From Ethanoligenens harbinense YUAN-3 (lineage in GTDB: Bacteria > Bacillota > Clostridia > Oscillospirales > Ethanoligenentaceae): DNA of 64,000 bases. The number at the start of each line of letters is the position of its first letter. Position 1 is the stretch's first letter. Positions 51,783 to 61,858 of this stretch are shown one piece after another. The DNA is taken from NCBI RefSeq assembly GCF_000178115.2, contig NC_014828.1, forward strand, positions 829,501 to 893,500. The letters are read 5' to 3'. Under the pieces are notes generated by a model, which was not told where the DNA came from, ran no database searches, and was given only the letters and a program-made list of their open reading frames with translations. The position numbers were made by a program, and so were the translations under genes.

Positions 51783-53294
51783 ATGGCACCCATGGCGGAA
51801 ATGAAGAACATTACCAAGGACTTTCCCGGTGTGCGCGCCAACGACCGCGTGTCGTTCTCGGTGGAAGCCGGCGAGATACACGCTCTGCTGGGTGAAAACG
51901 GCGCGGGCAAAAGCACGCTGATGAGCGTGCTGACGGGATTGTATATGCCGGACGAAGGGGAAATCCGTCTGAACGGGAAACCGGTCTGTTTTTCCTCGCC
52001 GAAAGATGCGGTGAACCGCGGCATCGGCATGGTGCACCAGCACTTCAAACTGGTGCAGTCCTTTACCGTGGCTGAAAATGTGATGCTCAGCATGCCTGAC
52101 CTGCCGCAGTTTTACAGCCCCAAAGAGATCGAACGGAAAGTGCGGGGCTATTCCGAGGCGTTTGGACTGTCCATTGACCCGCGTGCGAAGGTGTATCAGC
52201 TTTCGGTCGGCCAGCAGCAGCGTGTCGAGATCATCAAGCTTCTTTGCCGCGGCGCGAATCTGCTCATTCTCGACGAGCCGACGGCGGTTCTCACGCCGCA
52301 GGAGGCCGACCAGCTTTATGCCACGCTGCACAGGATGGCCGGGGACGGAAAAGCCGTGATCCTCATCTCACACAAGATGCGCGAGGTGATGGAGAATACC
52401 GACCGCATTACCGTGCTGCGGGATGGCAGGTCCATCGACACCGTGGTGACCAAAGAGACCAATGAGCAGGAACTGGTGCGGATGATGGTCGGGCGGGAGA
52501 TTGCTAAAGTCGGGAAAAGAGAGACCGCCGTACGGTCGGAAACCGTACTGGAACTGCGGAATGTCTCCGTGAGCTGCGACGGCCCGGACAGACTGCACGC
52601 GGTTTCCATGGCGGTGCATGCCGGGGAAATTTTCGGCGTGGCAGGCGTGGACGGCAACGGGCAGAAGGAACTGGCCGACCTGGTCGCCGGTCTGGTGCGC
52701 GCCTCATCCGGCAGTGTATACATCGAGGGCAGGGATCACACCGAAGACACCCGCCGGCAGCGTATCGACGCGGGCGTGGCTTATGTGCCGGAAGACCGTA
52801 TGACGACCGGGCTGGTCACCGACCTCGGCGCCTGCGAGAACATGGCACTGCTCGATTACCGCAAAGCCAAAGGCGGATGGATTCCCTGGCGGTCGGTGCG
52901 CAAGCGCACCGATCATCTGGTCGAGAAGTTTGACATTAAGCTGGCGTCGATCTCCAATCCGGTGAAAATGCTTTCCGGCGGCAATATCCAGAAGCTGCTG
53001 CTTGCCCGGGAGATCGAATCCCAGCCCAAACTCATCATTGCGGTCTACCCGATGCGCGGGCTGGATATCGGCGCGGCCGATACTGTCCGGCGCCTGCTCA
53101 TCGAGCAAAGCCGACAAGGGCGTGCTATCCTGCTTATATCGGAAGATATGGAAGAACTGCTCACCATGTCCGACCGCATCGCGGTGCTGCATGGGGGCGA
53201 GATCATGGGGTGTGTCCGCCCGGATGAGGCCAGCCAGGAGGAGATCGGCCTGATGATGGCGGGCCGCAGAAAGGAGGGCGCGCATGCTTCCTGA
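51783..53294 (+). CDS. nucleoside/sugar-type ABC ATPase with two ABC domains
   Basis: A 503-residue ATPase of the NupA/RbsA kind. Domain 1 has Walker A GENGAGKST, the signature LSVGQQQRVEI and Walker B LLILDEPTAVLTP. Domain 2 has a degenerate Walker A (GVDGNGQKEL), the signature MLSGGNIQKLLLARE and AVYPMRGLDIG in place of DEP. The asymmetry is normal in this family. GGAAGGAGAG precedes ATG 51783. It overlaps the first permease by 11 bp. Confidence 0.93.
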   Translation: MAPMAEMKNITKDFPGVRANDRVSFSVEAGEIHALLGENGAGKSTLMSVLTGLYMPDEGEIRLNGKPVCFSSPKDAVNRGIGMVHQHFKLVQSFTVAENVMLSMPDLPQFYSPKEIERKVRGYSEAFGLSIDPRAKVYQLSVGQQQRVEIIKLLCRGANLLILDEPTAVLTPQEADQLYATLHRMAGDGKAVILISHKMREVMENTDRITVLRDGRSIDTVVTKETNEQELVRMMVGREIAKVGKRETAVRSETVLELRNVSVSCDGPDRLHAVSMAVHAGEIFGVAGVDGNGQKELADLVAGLVRASSGSVYIEGRDHTEDTRRQRIDAGVAYVPEDRMTTGLVTDLGACENMALLDYRKAKGGWIPWRSVRKRTDHLVEKFDIKLASISNPVKMLSGGNIQKLLLAREIESQPKLIIAVYPMRGLDIGAADTVRRLLIEQSRQGRAILLISEDMEELLTMSDRIAVLHGGEIMGCVRPDEASQEEIGLMMAGRRKEGAHAS

Positions 53295-54363
53295 ATTTTT
53301 GCACGGGTGGCAGATAAAAAAAGTCAATGCCGGGTCTACCCGGAAACAGGTGCTTATTTCACTGATATCGATTGCGTTGGGGCTGTTGTTCTGCGGCGTA
53401 CTGGTCTTTTTCAGCGGTGACGATCCCCTGAGCCTTTACCAGCAGATTTTTTCTTCCGCGTTCGGTTCGCTTTACGGTTTTTCCGAAACGGTCGTCGAGG
53501 CGATCCCGCTCGCCCTCTGCGCGCTGGGTGTGATGGTCGCGTTCCGCATGAAGCTGTGGAACATCGGCGCGGAAGGGCAGTTTTACATGGGCGCGTTCGG
53601 CGCCACATTCCTTGCGCTCACGTTTCCGCAGCTGCCGGCCATTCTCCTGCTGCCGCTGATGGCGCTGGCCGGACTGGTTTGCGGCGGTGTGTGGGCGCTG
53701 CTGCCCGCCATCCCCAAGGCGCTTTGGAACGTCAACGAGACCATCAGCACGCTGCTGATGAACTACATCGCCATTTTGTGGACCACTTACCTTGTGTTTG
53801 GCCCGTGGCGTGACCCCAAAGGAAAAAACTTTCCGCTCACCGTCGCTTTTTCATCCGGCGCCACGCTTCCCACGCTGGGCGGGACGCGTATCAGCATTTC
53901 GCTCATCGTTGCGGTGCTGCTGGCGGTCGGCCTGTTTTTTGTGTTCCGGTATTCCAAATGGGGATATGAGATTCGTGTGAGCGGCAGCAGCAGGAAAGCA
54001 GCCGATTATGCCGGTATGCATTACGTCAGAAACGTGCTGCTGGTGCTGTTTGTCAGCGGAGCGATTTCCGGTTTTGCCGGCATGGCGGAGGTTTCCGGTG
54101 TGATCCACCGCCTGCAGCAGAGCATTTCACCCGGATACGGCAACACGGCCATCATCATCGCACTGATCGCCCGGCTGAATCCGTTGAGCATCCTGCTCGT
54201 GTCGTTTTTGATGGGCGGCTTGTTGGTGGGCGGCTACAGTCTGCAGACGGCGGGCTTTCCGTCCAGTATGGTCGCCATGTTCCAGGGCGCTATCCTGTTC
54301 TTTGTGCTGGCGGGCGAGATGTTCAACAACTATCGTCTGGTCCGGAAGGAGGTGCGCGCATGA
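53284..54363 (+). CDS. nucleoside-type ABC permease 1
   Basis: A 359-residue BPD_transp_2 family permease with about nine TM segments. It starts at ATG 53284, which overlaps the ATPase. GMVAFRMKLWNIGAEGQFYMGA-type and GANIIIALIARLNP-like segments (here NTAIIIALIARLNPLSIL) are typical of the family. Its 3' end overlaps the second permease by 4 bp. Confidence 0.9.
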   Translation: MLPEFLHGWQIKKVNAGSTRKQVLISLISIALGLLFCGVLVFFSGDDPLSLYQQIFSSAFGSLYGFSETVVEAIPLALCALGVMVAFRMKLWNIGAEGQFYMGAFGATFLALTFPQLPAILLLPLMALAGLVCGGVWALLPAIPKALWNVNETISTLLMNYIAILWTTYLVFGPWRDPKGKNFPLTVAFSSGATLPTLGGTRISISLIVAVLLAVGLFFVFRYSKWGYEIRVSGSSRKAADYAGMHYVRNVLLVLFVSGAISGFAGMAEVSGVIHRLQQSISPGYGNTAIIIALIARLNPLSILLVSFLMGGLLVGGYSLQTAGFPSSMVAMFQGAILFFVLAGEMFNNYRLVRKEVRA

Positions 54364-55292
54364 CCCTGGCTTATATTGTCGCTATTTTGGCGGCGGGCGT
54401 GGTGGCGGGCACGCCCATTCTGTATGCGTCGCTTGGGGAAGTGATTGCGGAGCGCTCCGGCGTGATGAACCTGGGCGTGGAGGGCATGATGCTGGTGGGC
54501 GCGGTCACCGCGTTTTCGGTCTGCACGTCCACCGGTAGTCTGTGGCTCGGCCTGCTGGTCGCCATCATCGTCGGCGGCTTGATGGGCCTGCTGCATGCGT
54601 TGCTCACCATTACGTTCCGCGCCAATCAGGTGGCCTGCGGCGTGGCGCTCACCATTTTTGGCACCGGGCTGTCGGCTTATCTGGGCAAGTCGTTCGTCGG
54701 CGTGCCGTCCGTTGCCAGTTTCGGGACAGTGGCGGTGCCGGTGCTGTCGCAGATCCCGGTTGTTGGAAAGATTTTATTCCAGCAGGATCTGATGGTCTAT
54801 ATCAGTTATATCCTGGTGATCGCGGTGGCGTTTCTGCTTTATCGATCCAAAGCGGGGCTGCTGGTGCGCGCCGCGGGCGAAAACCCGTCGGCTGTGGATG
54901 CCCAGGGCCACAATGTGTTTTTGGTCCGGTATGCCTGCGTGGCAATCGGCGGAATGTTTGCCGGCGCGGCCGGCGCCTACCTTTCGCTGGCGTTCTCACC
55001 GTCGTGGACGGAAAATATGTCTTCCGGGCGCGGGTGGATTGCCATCGCGCTGGTGATCTTTGCCGTTTGGGACCCCGGGCGTGCGCTTGTGGGGGCTTAT
55101 CTGTTCGGCATCATCAATTCGCTTGGTCTGCATCTGCAGGCGCTCGGCGTGATGATTCCTTCGTATTTCCTACAGATGCTCCCGTATGCGTTTACGCTGG
55201 TCGTACTGATTCTGACCACGGCACAGACTAGGCACCGGCGCGCGGGCACGCCGGCGGCTCTGGGCGTTCCGTATATCCGCGAAGAGCGGTAG
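54360..55292 (+). CDS. nucleoside-type ABC permease 2
   Basis: A 310-residue partner permease with about nine TM segments. Conserved parts are ASLGEVIAERSGVMNLGVEG and GMFAGAAGAYLSLAFSP. It is the last gene of the importer and is coupled to permease 1 by a 4-bp overlap. The two permeases form the heterodimeric channel. Confidence 0.9.
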   Translation: MTLAYIVAILAAGVVAGTPILYASLGEVIAERSGVMNLGVEGMMLVGAVTAFSVCTSTGSLWLGLLVAIIVGGLMGLLHALLTITFRANQVACGVALTIFGTGLSAYLGKSFVGVPSVASFGTVAVPVLSQIPVVGKILFQQDLMVYISYILVIAVAFLLYRSKAGLLVRAAGENPSAVDAQGHNVFLVRYACVAIGGMFAGAAGAYLSLAFSPSWTENMSSGRGWIAIALVIFAVWDPGRALVGAYLFGIINSLGLHLQALGVMIPSYFLQMLPYAFTLVVLILTTAQTRHRRAGTPAALGVPYIREER

Positions 55293-55375
55293 CGTGCCTG
55301 CCCGTCGGGCGTACGGAGCGGCGACGCTGTGTGCAGATGCGTACCGCTCTATGCCCATGTGAAAATTTCGATAGG

Positions 55376-55417
55376 AAAAAGCCGAGGGCCCGACGGATTT
55401 GCGGGTCTGCGGCTTTT
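55376..55417 (+). terminator. terminator of the BMP transporter operon
   Basis: AAAAGCCG-GGCCCG pairs with GCGGGTCTGCGGCTTTT, 83 bp after the last permease. Confidence 0.8.
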
Positions 55418-55491
55418 GATTTGCTGAAAAACTGCACCGCGTAAAGGCTCCGTGGAACGCACCGCGAGGCATTTTGTTTCGTGTTCTCCGT

Positions 55492-56097
55492 TCAATTTTT
55501 ATGGGGCGCGACCTTTTCGGCATAATAATGAAGCAGTGCTTCCAGATCGCCGCTTTGCAGCAGCGGGATCGCATGGAAAAGGTTTGCATCGTCCCAGTTC
55601 CACCATGCCGCCGTCAGGAGTTTTTCAATGATATTGGGTGCAAACCGGTATCGGATCCATTTCGCCGGATTGCCGGCGGCCACGGCATAGGGCGGGACGT
55701 CTTTCGTGACGGTGGCGTTTGCGCCCACGACGGCACCGTCACCGATGCTGACGCCTGAAAGAATGGTGGCGCAGGACCCCAGCCAGACATCGTTGCCAAT
55801 GGCCACATCCCCTTTGCTTTTCGGGTGCCCTTTCAAATAGGCAAATTCGCTCATCAGTGCGTTAAACGGATAGGTGGTGACCCAGTCGGGCCGATGCTCT
55901 CCACCGAGAAATATGGTGACACCCTTTGCAATGGAACAGAATTTTCCGATTTTCAGTACAGTGCCTTCGCCCCAACTGAAAACTTTCGGCTGGCCATAGG
56001 TAAAATCGCCGACTTGGATAAGGGGGCTGGCATAGAGTTTTTGCTCTTGCGCAATCCGCCTGCGCAAAGCGTCCAGCGCTTCGGATGATTCCGGCAT
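55492..56097 (-). CDS. CatB-related left-handed beta-helix O-acetyltransferase
   Basis: A 201-residue acetyltransferase with hexapeptide repeats (GEGTVLKIGKFCSIAKGVTI and GDVAIGNDVWLGSCATILSG). The loop GGEHRPDWVTTYPF carries the catalytic-type His seen in the xenobiotic acetyltransferase (CatB/Vat) group. Members in this family have many acceptors, so drug resistance must not be assumed. GGGAGGTCTGAG precedes ATG 56097. It stands alone between the importer and the tRNAs. Confidence 0.85.
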   Translation of the reverse strand: MPESSEALDALRRRIAQEQKLYASPLIQVGDFTYGQPKVFSWGEGTVLKIGKFCSIAKGVTIFLGGEHRPDWVTTYPFNALMSEFAYLKGHPKSKGDVAIGNDVWLGSCATILSGVSIGDGAVVGANATVTKDVPPYAVAAGNPAKWIRYRFAPNIIEKLLTAAWWNWDDANLFHAIPLLQSGDLEALLHYYAEKVAPHKN

Positions 56098-56593
56098 CGT
56101 ACTCAGACCTCCCTGTTTATGATGCTATTGTCTGCGGACAGCCGTTTCCTCTCAAAAGGCAGGACAAAAGCCACCCAATATCGAGCACAATACTGCATTT
56201 TCATTATATGCCGCATACGGCGTGATGCTTCCCCGTGTCGGATTGCCGGGCAAAATGGCTTGCAACAATGCGCAAGCTGAAAACAAATCGGAGCTTATAC
56301 CTGACTGAGAAGAAATGATAAAATGAGAAGAAGGCGTCGTCATTCGTCACTTACAAATGGTCATGCAAAAAGGAAAAGATTGTTCCATGCTTTAAGTCTT
56401 TGAACAGGCCGCGCTGTAAATGTTCTTTTGCATCTGCCTGCTTTTGTGCGATGGTGTCTGTTCTCTGGTCTGTGGTCGCTATTTGGTCGCTTTTCCGGGC
56501 AAAACGTAGATAAAAGACCGGCGCAACGTTCCATCACCAGCAGCACGAAAAAGCCGCAAGTCCAGCAAAATACTGAACTTGCGGCTTCCTGTT
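56098..56593. other. intergenic region after the tRNA cluster
   Basis: About 496 bp. It holds the upstream DNA of the acetyltransferase and the tRNA terminator at 56548-56588. I see no gene in the rest. Confidence 0.5.
56548..56588 (-). terminator. terminator of the tRNA cluster
   Basis: On the minus strand GCCGCAAGT pairs with ACTTGCGGC followed by TTTTTCGTG, just after tRNA-Ser. Confidence 0.85.
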
Positions 56594-56684
56594 TGGCGGA
56601 GAGACAGGGATTCGAACCCTGGGGAGCATTTCTGCCCCACACGATTTCCAGTCGTGCCCCTTAGACCAGCTCGGACATCTCTCC
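56594..56684 (-). tRNA. tRNA-Ser (anticodon GGA)
   Basis: A 91-nt class II tRNA with acceptor stem GGAGAGA/TCTCTCC, encoded CCA and the anticodon loop CTGGAAA (GGA). It has the long variable arm of serine tRNAs. Last of four tRNAs in transcription order. Confidence 0.95.
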
Positions 56685-56706
56685 TTGTCCAAAACCAATG
56701 GAAAAA

Positions 56707-56748
56707 ACAAACCGCTTAGACCCATTCACACGCATCCAAGCGGTTTGT
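56707..56748 (-). other. hairpin between tRNA-Ser and tRNA-Thr
   Basis: ACAAACCGCTT pairs with AAGCGGTTTGT. It is inside the tRNA transcript. It may be an attenuating terminator or a processing signal. Confidence 0.5.
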
Positions 56749-56824
56749 TGGAGCTGATAACGCGATTCGAACGCGTGACCTCATCCTTACCAAGGATGTG
56801 CTCTGCCGACTGAGCTATATCAGC
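56749..56824 (-). tRNA. tRNA-Thr (anticodon GGT)
   Basis: 76 nt, with encoded CCA, acceptor stem GCTGATA/TATCAGC, and anticodon loop TTGGTAA (GGT). Confidence 0.95.
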
Positions 56825-56827
56825 ACA

Positions 56828-56904
56828 TGGCGACCCGAAGGGGGCTCGAACCCCTGACCTCTAGCGTGACAGGCTAGCGTTCTAACCAACTGAACTACCG
56901 GGCC
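56828..56904 (-). tRNA. tRNA-Asp (anticodon GTC)
   Basis: 77 nt, with encoded CCA, acceptor stem GGCCCGG/TCGGGTC including G-T pairs, and anticodon loop CTGTCAC (GTC). It is 3 bp from tRNA-Thr. Confidence 0.95.
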
Positions 56905-56929
56905 GTATCAAAGAAAAAGAAAGTCCATA

Positions 56930-57005
56930 TGGCAGGGGTAGTAGGACTTGAACCCACGGCACGCGGTTTTGGAGACCGCTGCTCTACCAACTGAGCTATA
57001 CCCCT
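56930..57005 (-). tRNA. tRNA-Trp (anticodon CCA)
   Basis: 76 nt, with acceptor stem AGGGGTA/TACCCCT, discriminator G, encoded CCA, and anticodon loop CTCCAAA (CCA). First of the four tRNAs in transcription order. Confidence 0.95.
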
Positions 57006-57792
57006 AAATCGCAATTCGTGAGCCCAAAGGATCTAACCCCGATACCGAAAGCCGATAGGTCCAAAACCAGTTAAATCCCGCTATTTCCGCACAAAGTAAC
57101 AAATTTCGTGAAGAAATTCCACACAAAAGCACGGCGGTTTTTCAGAGCGCTTGAACATAATAGCATATCCTACGGTGATTTGTCAAGAAAAAATAATGAA
57201 TCTTCAAAAAAATAAGAGGCTTGGAATATGGCGCCGTGCGCAAAGGTCTGGGGCATGGGCAACACCTGTGCCTGCGCGGCGGTGTATGTTTAAACAGAGT
57301 AACCGCAGCGGGAGAACCAGGGGTTGCCGACACTGTTCCAAAACCCAGAAGTGCTATGAAGTGCTATATGGTTGGGATTCCGCCATAAGTGGCAGTTGAC
57401 TTATCTGGTGTTTAGAGAAAATATGTATGTTGTTTACAATATATGTTGGGATATATTGTTCTTTTGCATGTGGATATTTTTTCTTTGTCAGTATATGATA
57501 GAATGGTTCGCCCCTCCACAGATTGAATAGTGGTTTCCGCATTGATATTCCTCCAACATTTTTATATTCCGCCAACCTTTTTAGCCCTGCGGCTGAGAAC
57601 ATAAACGAATGAAAAAAATTCCATAAACAGCGGGATGCCACAAGCGCCTGACGGCTTTGGAATGTTTATTGGCGTTGACTTTTTCTATACATTGTGCCAC
57701 AGTGCGCTCCAAACAGACAGATCACCGGTTTGAAACAACTTATAACCGGATTCGGCAAGGGGGACGGGCAAAAAAATGAAGGAGAGTTGTCT
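57006..57792. other. intergenic region between tRNA-Trp and the chemoreceptor
   Basis: About 787 bp. The tRNA promoter lies at 57157-57186. Beyond it the DNA is fairly A/T-rich (about 57400-57640) and holds only short frames without a recognisable family. A TTGACT at about 57674 and TATACA at about 57684 are too close to form a promoter. The chemoreceptor RBS is at its right end. Confidence 0.5.
57157..57186 (-). promoter_or_regulatory. sigma-A promoter of the tRNA cluster
   Basis: Minus-strand TTGACA (57181-57186), 18-bp spacer, TATTAT (57157-57162), about 150 bp before tRNA-Trp. Confidence 0.75.
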
Positions 57793-60549
57793 GTGAAAAG
57801 GCCAAAAGAGCAGAGTATTTCTCAAAAAATAACAAGGGCGGTCGTTTTTGTTGCGCTGTTGAGCAATGTTATTCTTGGTTTGGCGGGTATCATCAGTCTG
57901 GTGGTCGTCAACCATACGGCGCAGGAGATTTACGCGCAAAATCTCGTCCCGCTGAATCCTCTGTATTTAGCTTCGAGTGACCTCGCTTCGATACGAGTCG
58001 ATTGCCGCACACTTCTTACGAGTACGGGCGACCCCAGCGCGACCATACATACAATCAATACAACATTTGACGATATGAAAAAGCAGGCTTCCATTTATCA
58101 TGACAATATCTCTTCCGGAGTAGAAACGGAAAATTATCGTATTATTGAAAAGGGACTTTCCGACTTTTCAGCATTCCTCGGTAGTTATGAAGCGGCCATC
58201 AGCGCGGGTGATAAGGCACAGGCGCAGACATTGCTTACCGATTCGGTCAGTAAAAGCATAAATGACGCGATGACAAAGGCGTTTACACTCAATGTCAATC
58301 AGGCGCATGACCGCTATCAATCCGAAATGATCCTGTTTTGGTGTGTTCTTGCGGGCATCATCACGGTCATTGCCGCGTTTATGCTGATCGCGCTCAGAAT
58401 CGGTAGGCGTGTGGCGCATGTTATCAGCGAGCCGGTTGTGAAAATGGCCGATGTGGCCACCGCGATTGCCAAAGGCGACTTGGAGGTGGATCTGGATATT
58501 TCCACGGGAGATGAAACCGAGGTGCTGGCGGAGGCTTGCCGCAGCATCGTCGAGTCGCTCCGCCGCCTGAAAACGGACATACAGATGCTTATCTCGGAGA
58601 CGCTGGAGGGCAGACTGGACACCCGTGCGGACAGCACGGCACATGAAGGCGGTTACCGTGAAATCATCGACGGCGTGAACACGATGCTCAATACGATCAA
58701 AGAACCGTTGGATACGGCATCCGGGTTCCTTGACAGATTGGCTGAGGGGATACATCAGGACGATATCCGGCAAAGCTGCAAGGGGTATTTCGCGACCCTG
58801 ACCGACAATCTGAACCGCGTCCGGCATTCTGTTGCCATCCTTACCGAAGAAGCCAATAAACTGGCGGAGGCCGGTCTGAACGGCGATCTGGAGACGCGGG
58901 GCGATGAAAGCAGGCTGAAAGGCATCTATGCTCAGGTTATTCATGGCGTAAACAAAACGTTTGATGCCTTTAAGGACCCGCTGGATGTTGCCGCTGTGTT
59001 TATTTCCAGCCTGGCTGCCGGAGAGCATCAGGAGCCTATCCAGAACCAGTATAAAGGGTATTATGCCGCGCTGGTGGACAACCTGAATGATGTCCGGGCT
59101 TCGCTGAATTACCTGGTGGAGGAGTCTTCCAAGCTGACGCAGGCCGGATCACAGGGTGATTTTACAGCGCGAGGGAATGCGGGCACCTTGCGGGGATCTT
59201 ATGCCCATATCATCAACGGCGTGAACCAAACACTCGACGCTGTCGTCGTGCCGCTTCGTGAATCGGGCGTTGTATTGGGCAAAATGGCGATCAACGATTA
59301 TTCATCCCAGATGTCGGAAGACTATCCTGGCCTACTGCACGATTTTTCCGTCTCCATCAACGCTGTGCGTGAGCGTCTGCTGGCTATCGAAAAAATTTGC
59401 GTGGGCGTCTCGGACGGCGATATGTCTTCCTTGGCAGGTTTGAAAAAGATCGGCAAGCGTTCGGAAAACGACCGGTTGATGCCGGCGCTCATTCGGATGA
59501 TGCAGACGATTCAGGATCTGATAGAAGACACCAACCGGCAGGCGGAAGCGGCTGTTGCGGGGGATTTGCATATTCGCGGAGACGCCGATAAATTCAAAGG
59601 CGAATATCGCAAGATCATTGACGGAATGAACCGGACGATGGCGGCGGTCGCAGCCCCCATCGAAGAATCCTCTACGGTGCTGCAGCAGTTGGCACAGGGC
59701 AATCTGACGGTTGAGATGGCAGGAGATTACGCGGGCGAATACAACCGGATCAAGGCATCGCTGAATCAGGCGGTCCAGGCATTCCGCGAGCTGCTGAATG
59801 CCGTTGTGATCTCAGCGGATGAGGTCGCCGCGGGCGCGGCACAAGTTTCCGACGCGAGCCAGTCGCTGTCCCAAGGAGCCACCGAGCAGGCAAGCTCGGT
59901 TGAGGAACTGACGGCTTCCGTAACGGAGATCGCCTCGCAGACCAGGCAGAATGCTCTGGACGCGGCGCAGGCCAGCGAGCTTGCTTCGGCCACAAGCCAG
60001 GAAGCGGAGCAGGGCAATGAAAAGATGCACCGTATGTTGGAAGCCATGCAGGACATCAACACATCGTCCGCCAGCATCTCCAAAATCATCAAGGTGATCG
60101 ACGACATCGCGTTCCAAACCAATATTCTGGCGCTGAACGCGGCGGTGGAGGCCGCGCGGGCGGGCCAATATGGAAAAGGATTTGCCGTGGTTGCCGAAGA
60201 AGTGCGTAACCTCGCGGGAAAAAGCGCGGAGGCCGCCAAGGAAACCACCACGCTGATCGAGAGTTCGGTTGAAAAGGTGAAAGCCGGAACCGAAATGGCG
60301 GACGACACGGCTCAGATGTTAAGCGAGATAGCGGAAAGTGTCCAAAAGGCAGCCGTTTTGGTCGGCAGCATCGCCACCGCCTCTAACGAGCAGGCGACGG
60401 CCATCGCGCAGATCGACCAGGGCCTGTCGCAGGTTTCCGGCGTGGTGCAAAACAACTCGGCTACGGCCGAGGAGAGCGCCGCATCCAGCGAAGAACTTTC
60501 CGGGCAGGCCGACATGCTCAAACAGATGGTCGGCCGGTTCAGCCTGTAA
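57793..60549 (+). CDS. methyl-accepting chemotaxis protein with poly-HAMP tandem
   Basis: A 918-residue chemoreceptor. TM1 is at about 15-39, a four-helix ligand-binding region at about 40-178, and TM2 at about 179-203. Residues about 204-675 are a tandem of about ten HAMP units. Two types alternate: A units ([32 protein letters not shown]) and B units ([17 protein letters not shown] and similar). The signalling tip [20 protein letters not shown] starts near 771. GTG 57793 follows GGAGAGTTGTCT. No chemotaxis or flagellar genes are near, so its target could be pilus motility or another Che system. Confidence 0.93.
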   Translation: MKRPKEQSISQKITRAVVFVALLSNVILGLAGIISLVVVNHTAQEIYAQNLVPLNPLYLASSDLASIRVDCRTLLTSTGDPSATIHTINTTFDDMKKQASIYHDNISSGVETENYRIIEKGLSDFSAFLGSYEAAISAGDKAQAQTLLTDSVSKSINDAMTKAFTLNVNQAHDRYQSEMILFWCVLAGIITVIAAFMLIALRIGRRVAHVISEPVVKMADVATAIAKGDLEVDLDISTGDETEVLAEACRSIVESLRRLKTDIQMLISETLEGRLDTRADSTAHEGGYREIIDGVNTMLNTIKEPLDTASGFLDRLAEGIHQDDIRQSCKGYFATLTDNLNRVRHSVAILTEEANKLAEAGLNGDLETRGDESRLKGIYAQVIHGVNKTFDAFKDPLDVAAVFISSLAAGEHQEPIQNQYKGYYAALVDNLNDVRASLNYLVEESSKLTQAGSQGDFTARGNAGTLRGSYAHIINGVNQTLDAVVVPLRESGVVLGKMAINDYSSQMSEDYPGLLHDFSVSINAVRERLLAIEKICVGVSDGDMSSLAGLKKIGKRSENDRLMPALIRMMQTIQDLIEDTNRQAEAAVAGDLHIRGDADKFKGEYRKIIDGMNRTMAAVAAPIEESSTVLQQLAQGNLTVEMAGDYAGEYNRIKASLNQAVQAFRELLNAVVISADEVAAGAAQVSDASQSLSQGATEQASSVEELTASVTEIASQTRQNALDAAQASELASATSQEAEQGNEKMHRMLEAMQDINTSSASISKIIKVIDDIAFQTNILALNAAVEAARAGQYGKGFAVVAEEVRNLAGKSAEAAKETTTLIESSVEKVKAGTEMADDTAQMLSEIAESVQKAAVLVGSIATASNEQATAIAQIDQGLSQVSGVVQNNSATAEESAASSEELSGQADMLKQMVGRFSL

Positions 60550-60591
60550 ACGGACAAAATACTTGTGCCGACGGATGACCGCGGCGAACGC

Positions 60592-60633
60592 GACAAACAG
60601 GCATGAACAAAACGTTCACGCCTGTTTGTTTAT
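60592..60633 (+). terminator. terminator of the chemoreceptor gene
   Basis: ACAAACAGGC-TGAAC pairs with GTTCA-GCCTGTTTGT around an AAAAC loop, followed by TTAT. Confidence 0.85.
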
Positions 60634-60691
60634 ACCTGTTTGATAAAATACCCGATGTATTGTCCCTGCACAGCGCCGCCATTCGGCGGGC

Positions 60692-61501
60692 TTATAGATC
60701 GTTTTGCACGGCAAACGCCCAACCGTCCTCGTCGTTTGTGCGGGTGACAAAATCGGCGGTGTTTTTGACCGATGCCGGCGCATTGCCCATGGCCACGCCA
60801 ATGCCGGCAAATTCGATCATATCGAGGTCGTTTTCCCCGTCTCCGATAGCCAGTATGTCTTCCCGTGGGATGCCGTAGCGCTTGCACAGGAACGAAACGG
60901 CCAGCCGTTTGCTGCTCTCCGGAGGAATGACCTCCAGATAGGTGGGCTTGGAGCGGCAGAAGGTCAGATCGGTGTGTACTTCATGCTCCAGCGCCTGCTT
61001 GAGGGCCGTGATCCGATCCGGTTTCGCCATGAACAGGATCTTGTTGGGGCCGGTTCGGGCATCCTCCCATTGTTGAAAGATGTCGGGAAACGGACAGATG
61101 TCCGGTGTCAGGCTGGTGATATCCGATTCCTGCCCGGCCCATTCGTCCGGCTGGCCGATGATCCAGCGATCCTGCCGGTACAGGCTGATGTGTATGCCTA
61201 TCCGCCCGGCGGTTTCAGCGATCTTCCTGGTTTCCGAAAGCGGAAGGAAGCGGCTGAACACAGCCTTGCCGTCCTCCATGATCAGCGCCCCGCCGTAGCA
61301 GATGAGGATATCCGGCAGAGCCAGCTCTTTTCGAATGGGCTCCATGCCCTGTGGCATCCGGGCGGATACCAGCACGATCCTCACGCCTTTTCCCAGTGCT
61401 TTGGCTACGGCTTGCCGTGTTGCTTCCGTCAGTTGGTGCCTGGTGTTTAGAATCGTGCCGTCGATATCCGAAAAGATCATCCTGCATCCCATGACGTACA
61501 T
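60692..61501 (-). CDS. Cof-type HAD phosphatase
   Basis: A 269-residue HAD-superfamily hydrolase of the Cof/IIB type. Motif 1 is FSDIDGTILNTRHQL with the nucleophile Asp, motif 2 VLVSARMPQGM, the lysine motif near VIPPESSKRLAV, and motif 4 AIGDGENDLDMI. Usually it acts on sugar phosphates. The start is ATG 61501 or ATG 61492. It is the last gene of the PTS operon, directly after the small membrane gene, so a PTS sugar phosphate is a likely substrate. Confidence 0.9.
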   Translation of the reverse strand: MYVMGCRMIFSDIDGTILNTRHQLTEATRQAVAKALGKGVRIVLVSARMPQGMEPIRKELALPDILICYGGALIMEDGKAVFSRFLPLSETRKIAETAGRIGIHISLYRQDRWIIGQPDEWAGQESDITSLTPDICPFPDIFQQWEDARTGPNKILFMAKPDRITALKQALEHEVHTDLTFCRSKPTYLEVIPPESSKRLAVSFLCKRYGIPREDILAIGDGENDLDMIEFAGIGVAMGNAPASVKNTADFVTRTNDEDGWAFAVQNDL

Positions 61502-61822
61502 TCACTTCGATTCCGCAATGTTGTTCAGATGCGCTACGTTCTTTTTCCCATGACAGATGCTCAGGTGCACCAGCAGCGCGCCGGCTGCGAACAATCCGGT
61601 AGCTACCAGGCCGATCACGCCTACGGCGAACGGAAGCATTTTGTTAACCAGCCCGCAATAGGCAAGAATCAGACCGAAAGCTGAAAAGATGGAGGCGTTC
61701 AGCCGCCATTTTGCCAACTGTTCCAGCGCGTGCGTCTGCATGTCGGCTTCTTTCCGCAGCTGCTTACGCGCCGCCTGCCCGCTCAGGGGCGGATGGCTTT
61801 CGCCCGTTTTTACGTTATTCAT
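61502..61822 (-). CDS. small membrane protein of unknown function in the PTS operon
   Basis: A 106-residue protein with two TM helices (about 44-62 and 67-89). The N-terminus is charged and soluble, and the C-terminus ends in the hydrophilic CHGKKNVAHLNNIAESK. I do not recognise a family. It lies 36 bp after the IID gene and directly before the HAD phosphatase gene. Perhaps an accessory factor of the PTS. No catalytic residues are evident. Confidence 0.7.
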   Translation of the reverse strand: MNNVKTGESHPPLSGQAARKQLRKEADMQTHALEQLAKWRLNASIFSAFGLILAYCGLVNKMLPFAVGVIGLVATGLFAAGALLVHLSICHGKKNVAHLNNIAESK

Positions 61823-61858
61823 GCTGTATCGCTCCCATTCTCCGCAGACGGGTTGTTT

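Noticed and set aside
55492-56097. chloramphenicol or streptogramin resistance gene
   Set aside because: The fold fits the CatB/Vat group, but close matches to resistance enzymes cannot be shown from sequence alone, and many members act on other acceptors.
56594-57005. tRNA-associated attachment site of a mobile element
   Set aside because: No integrase, direct repeat or phage gene lies near the tRNA cluster.
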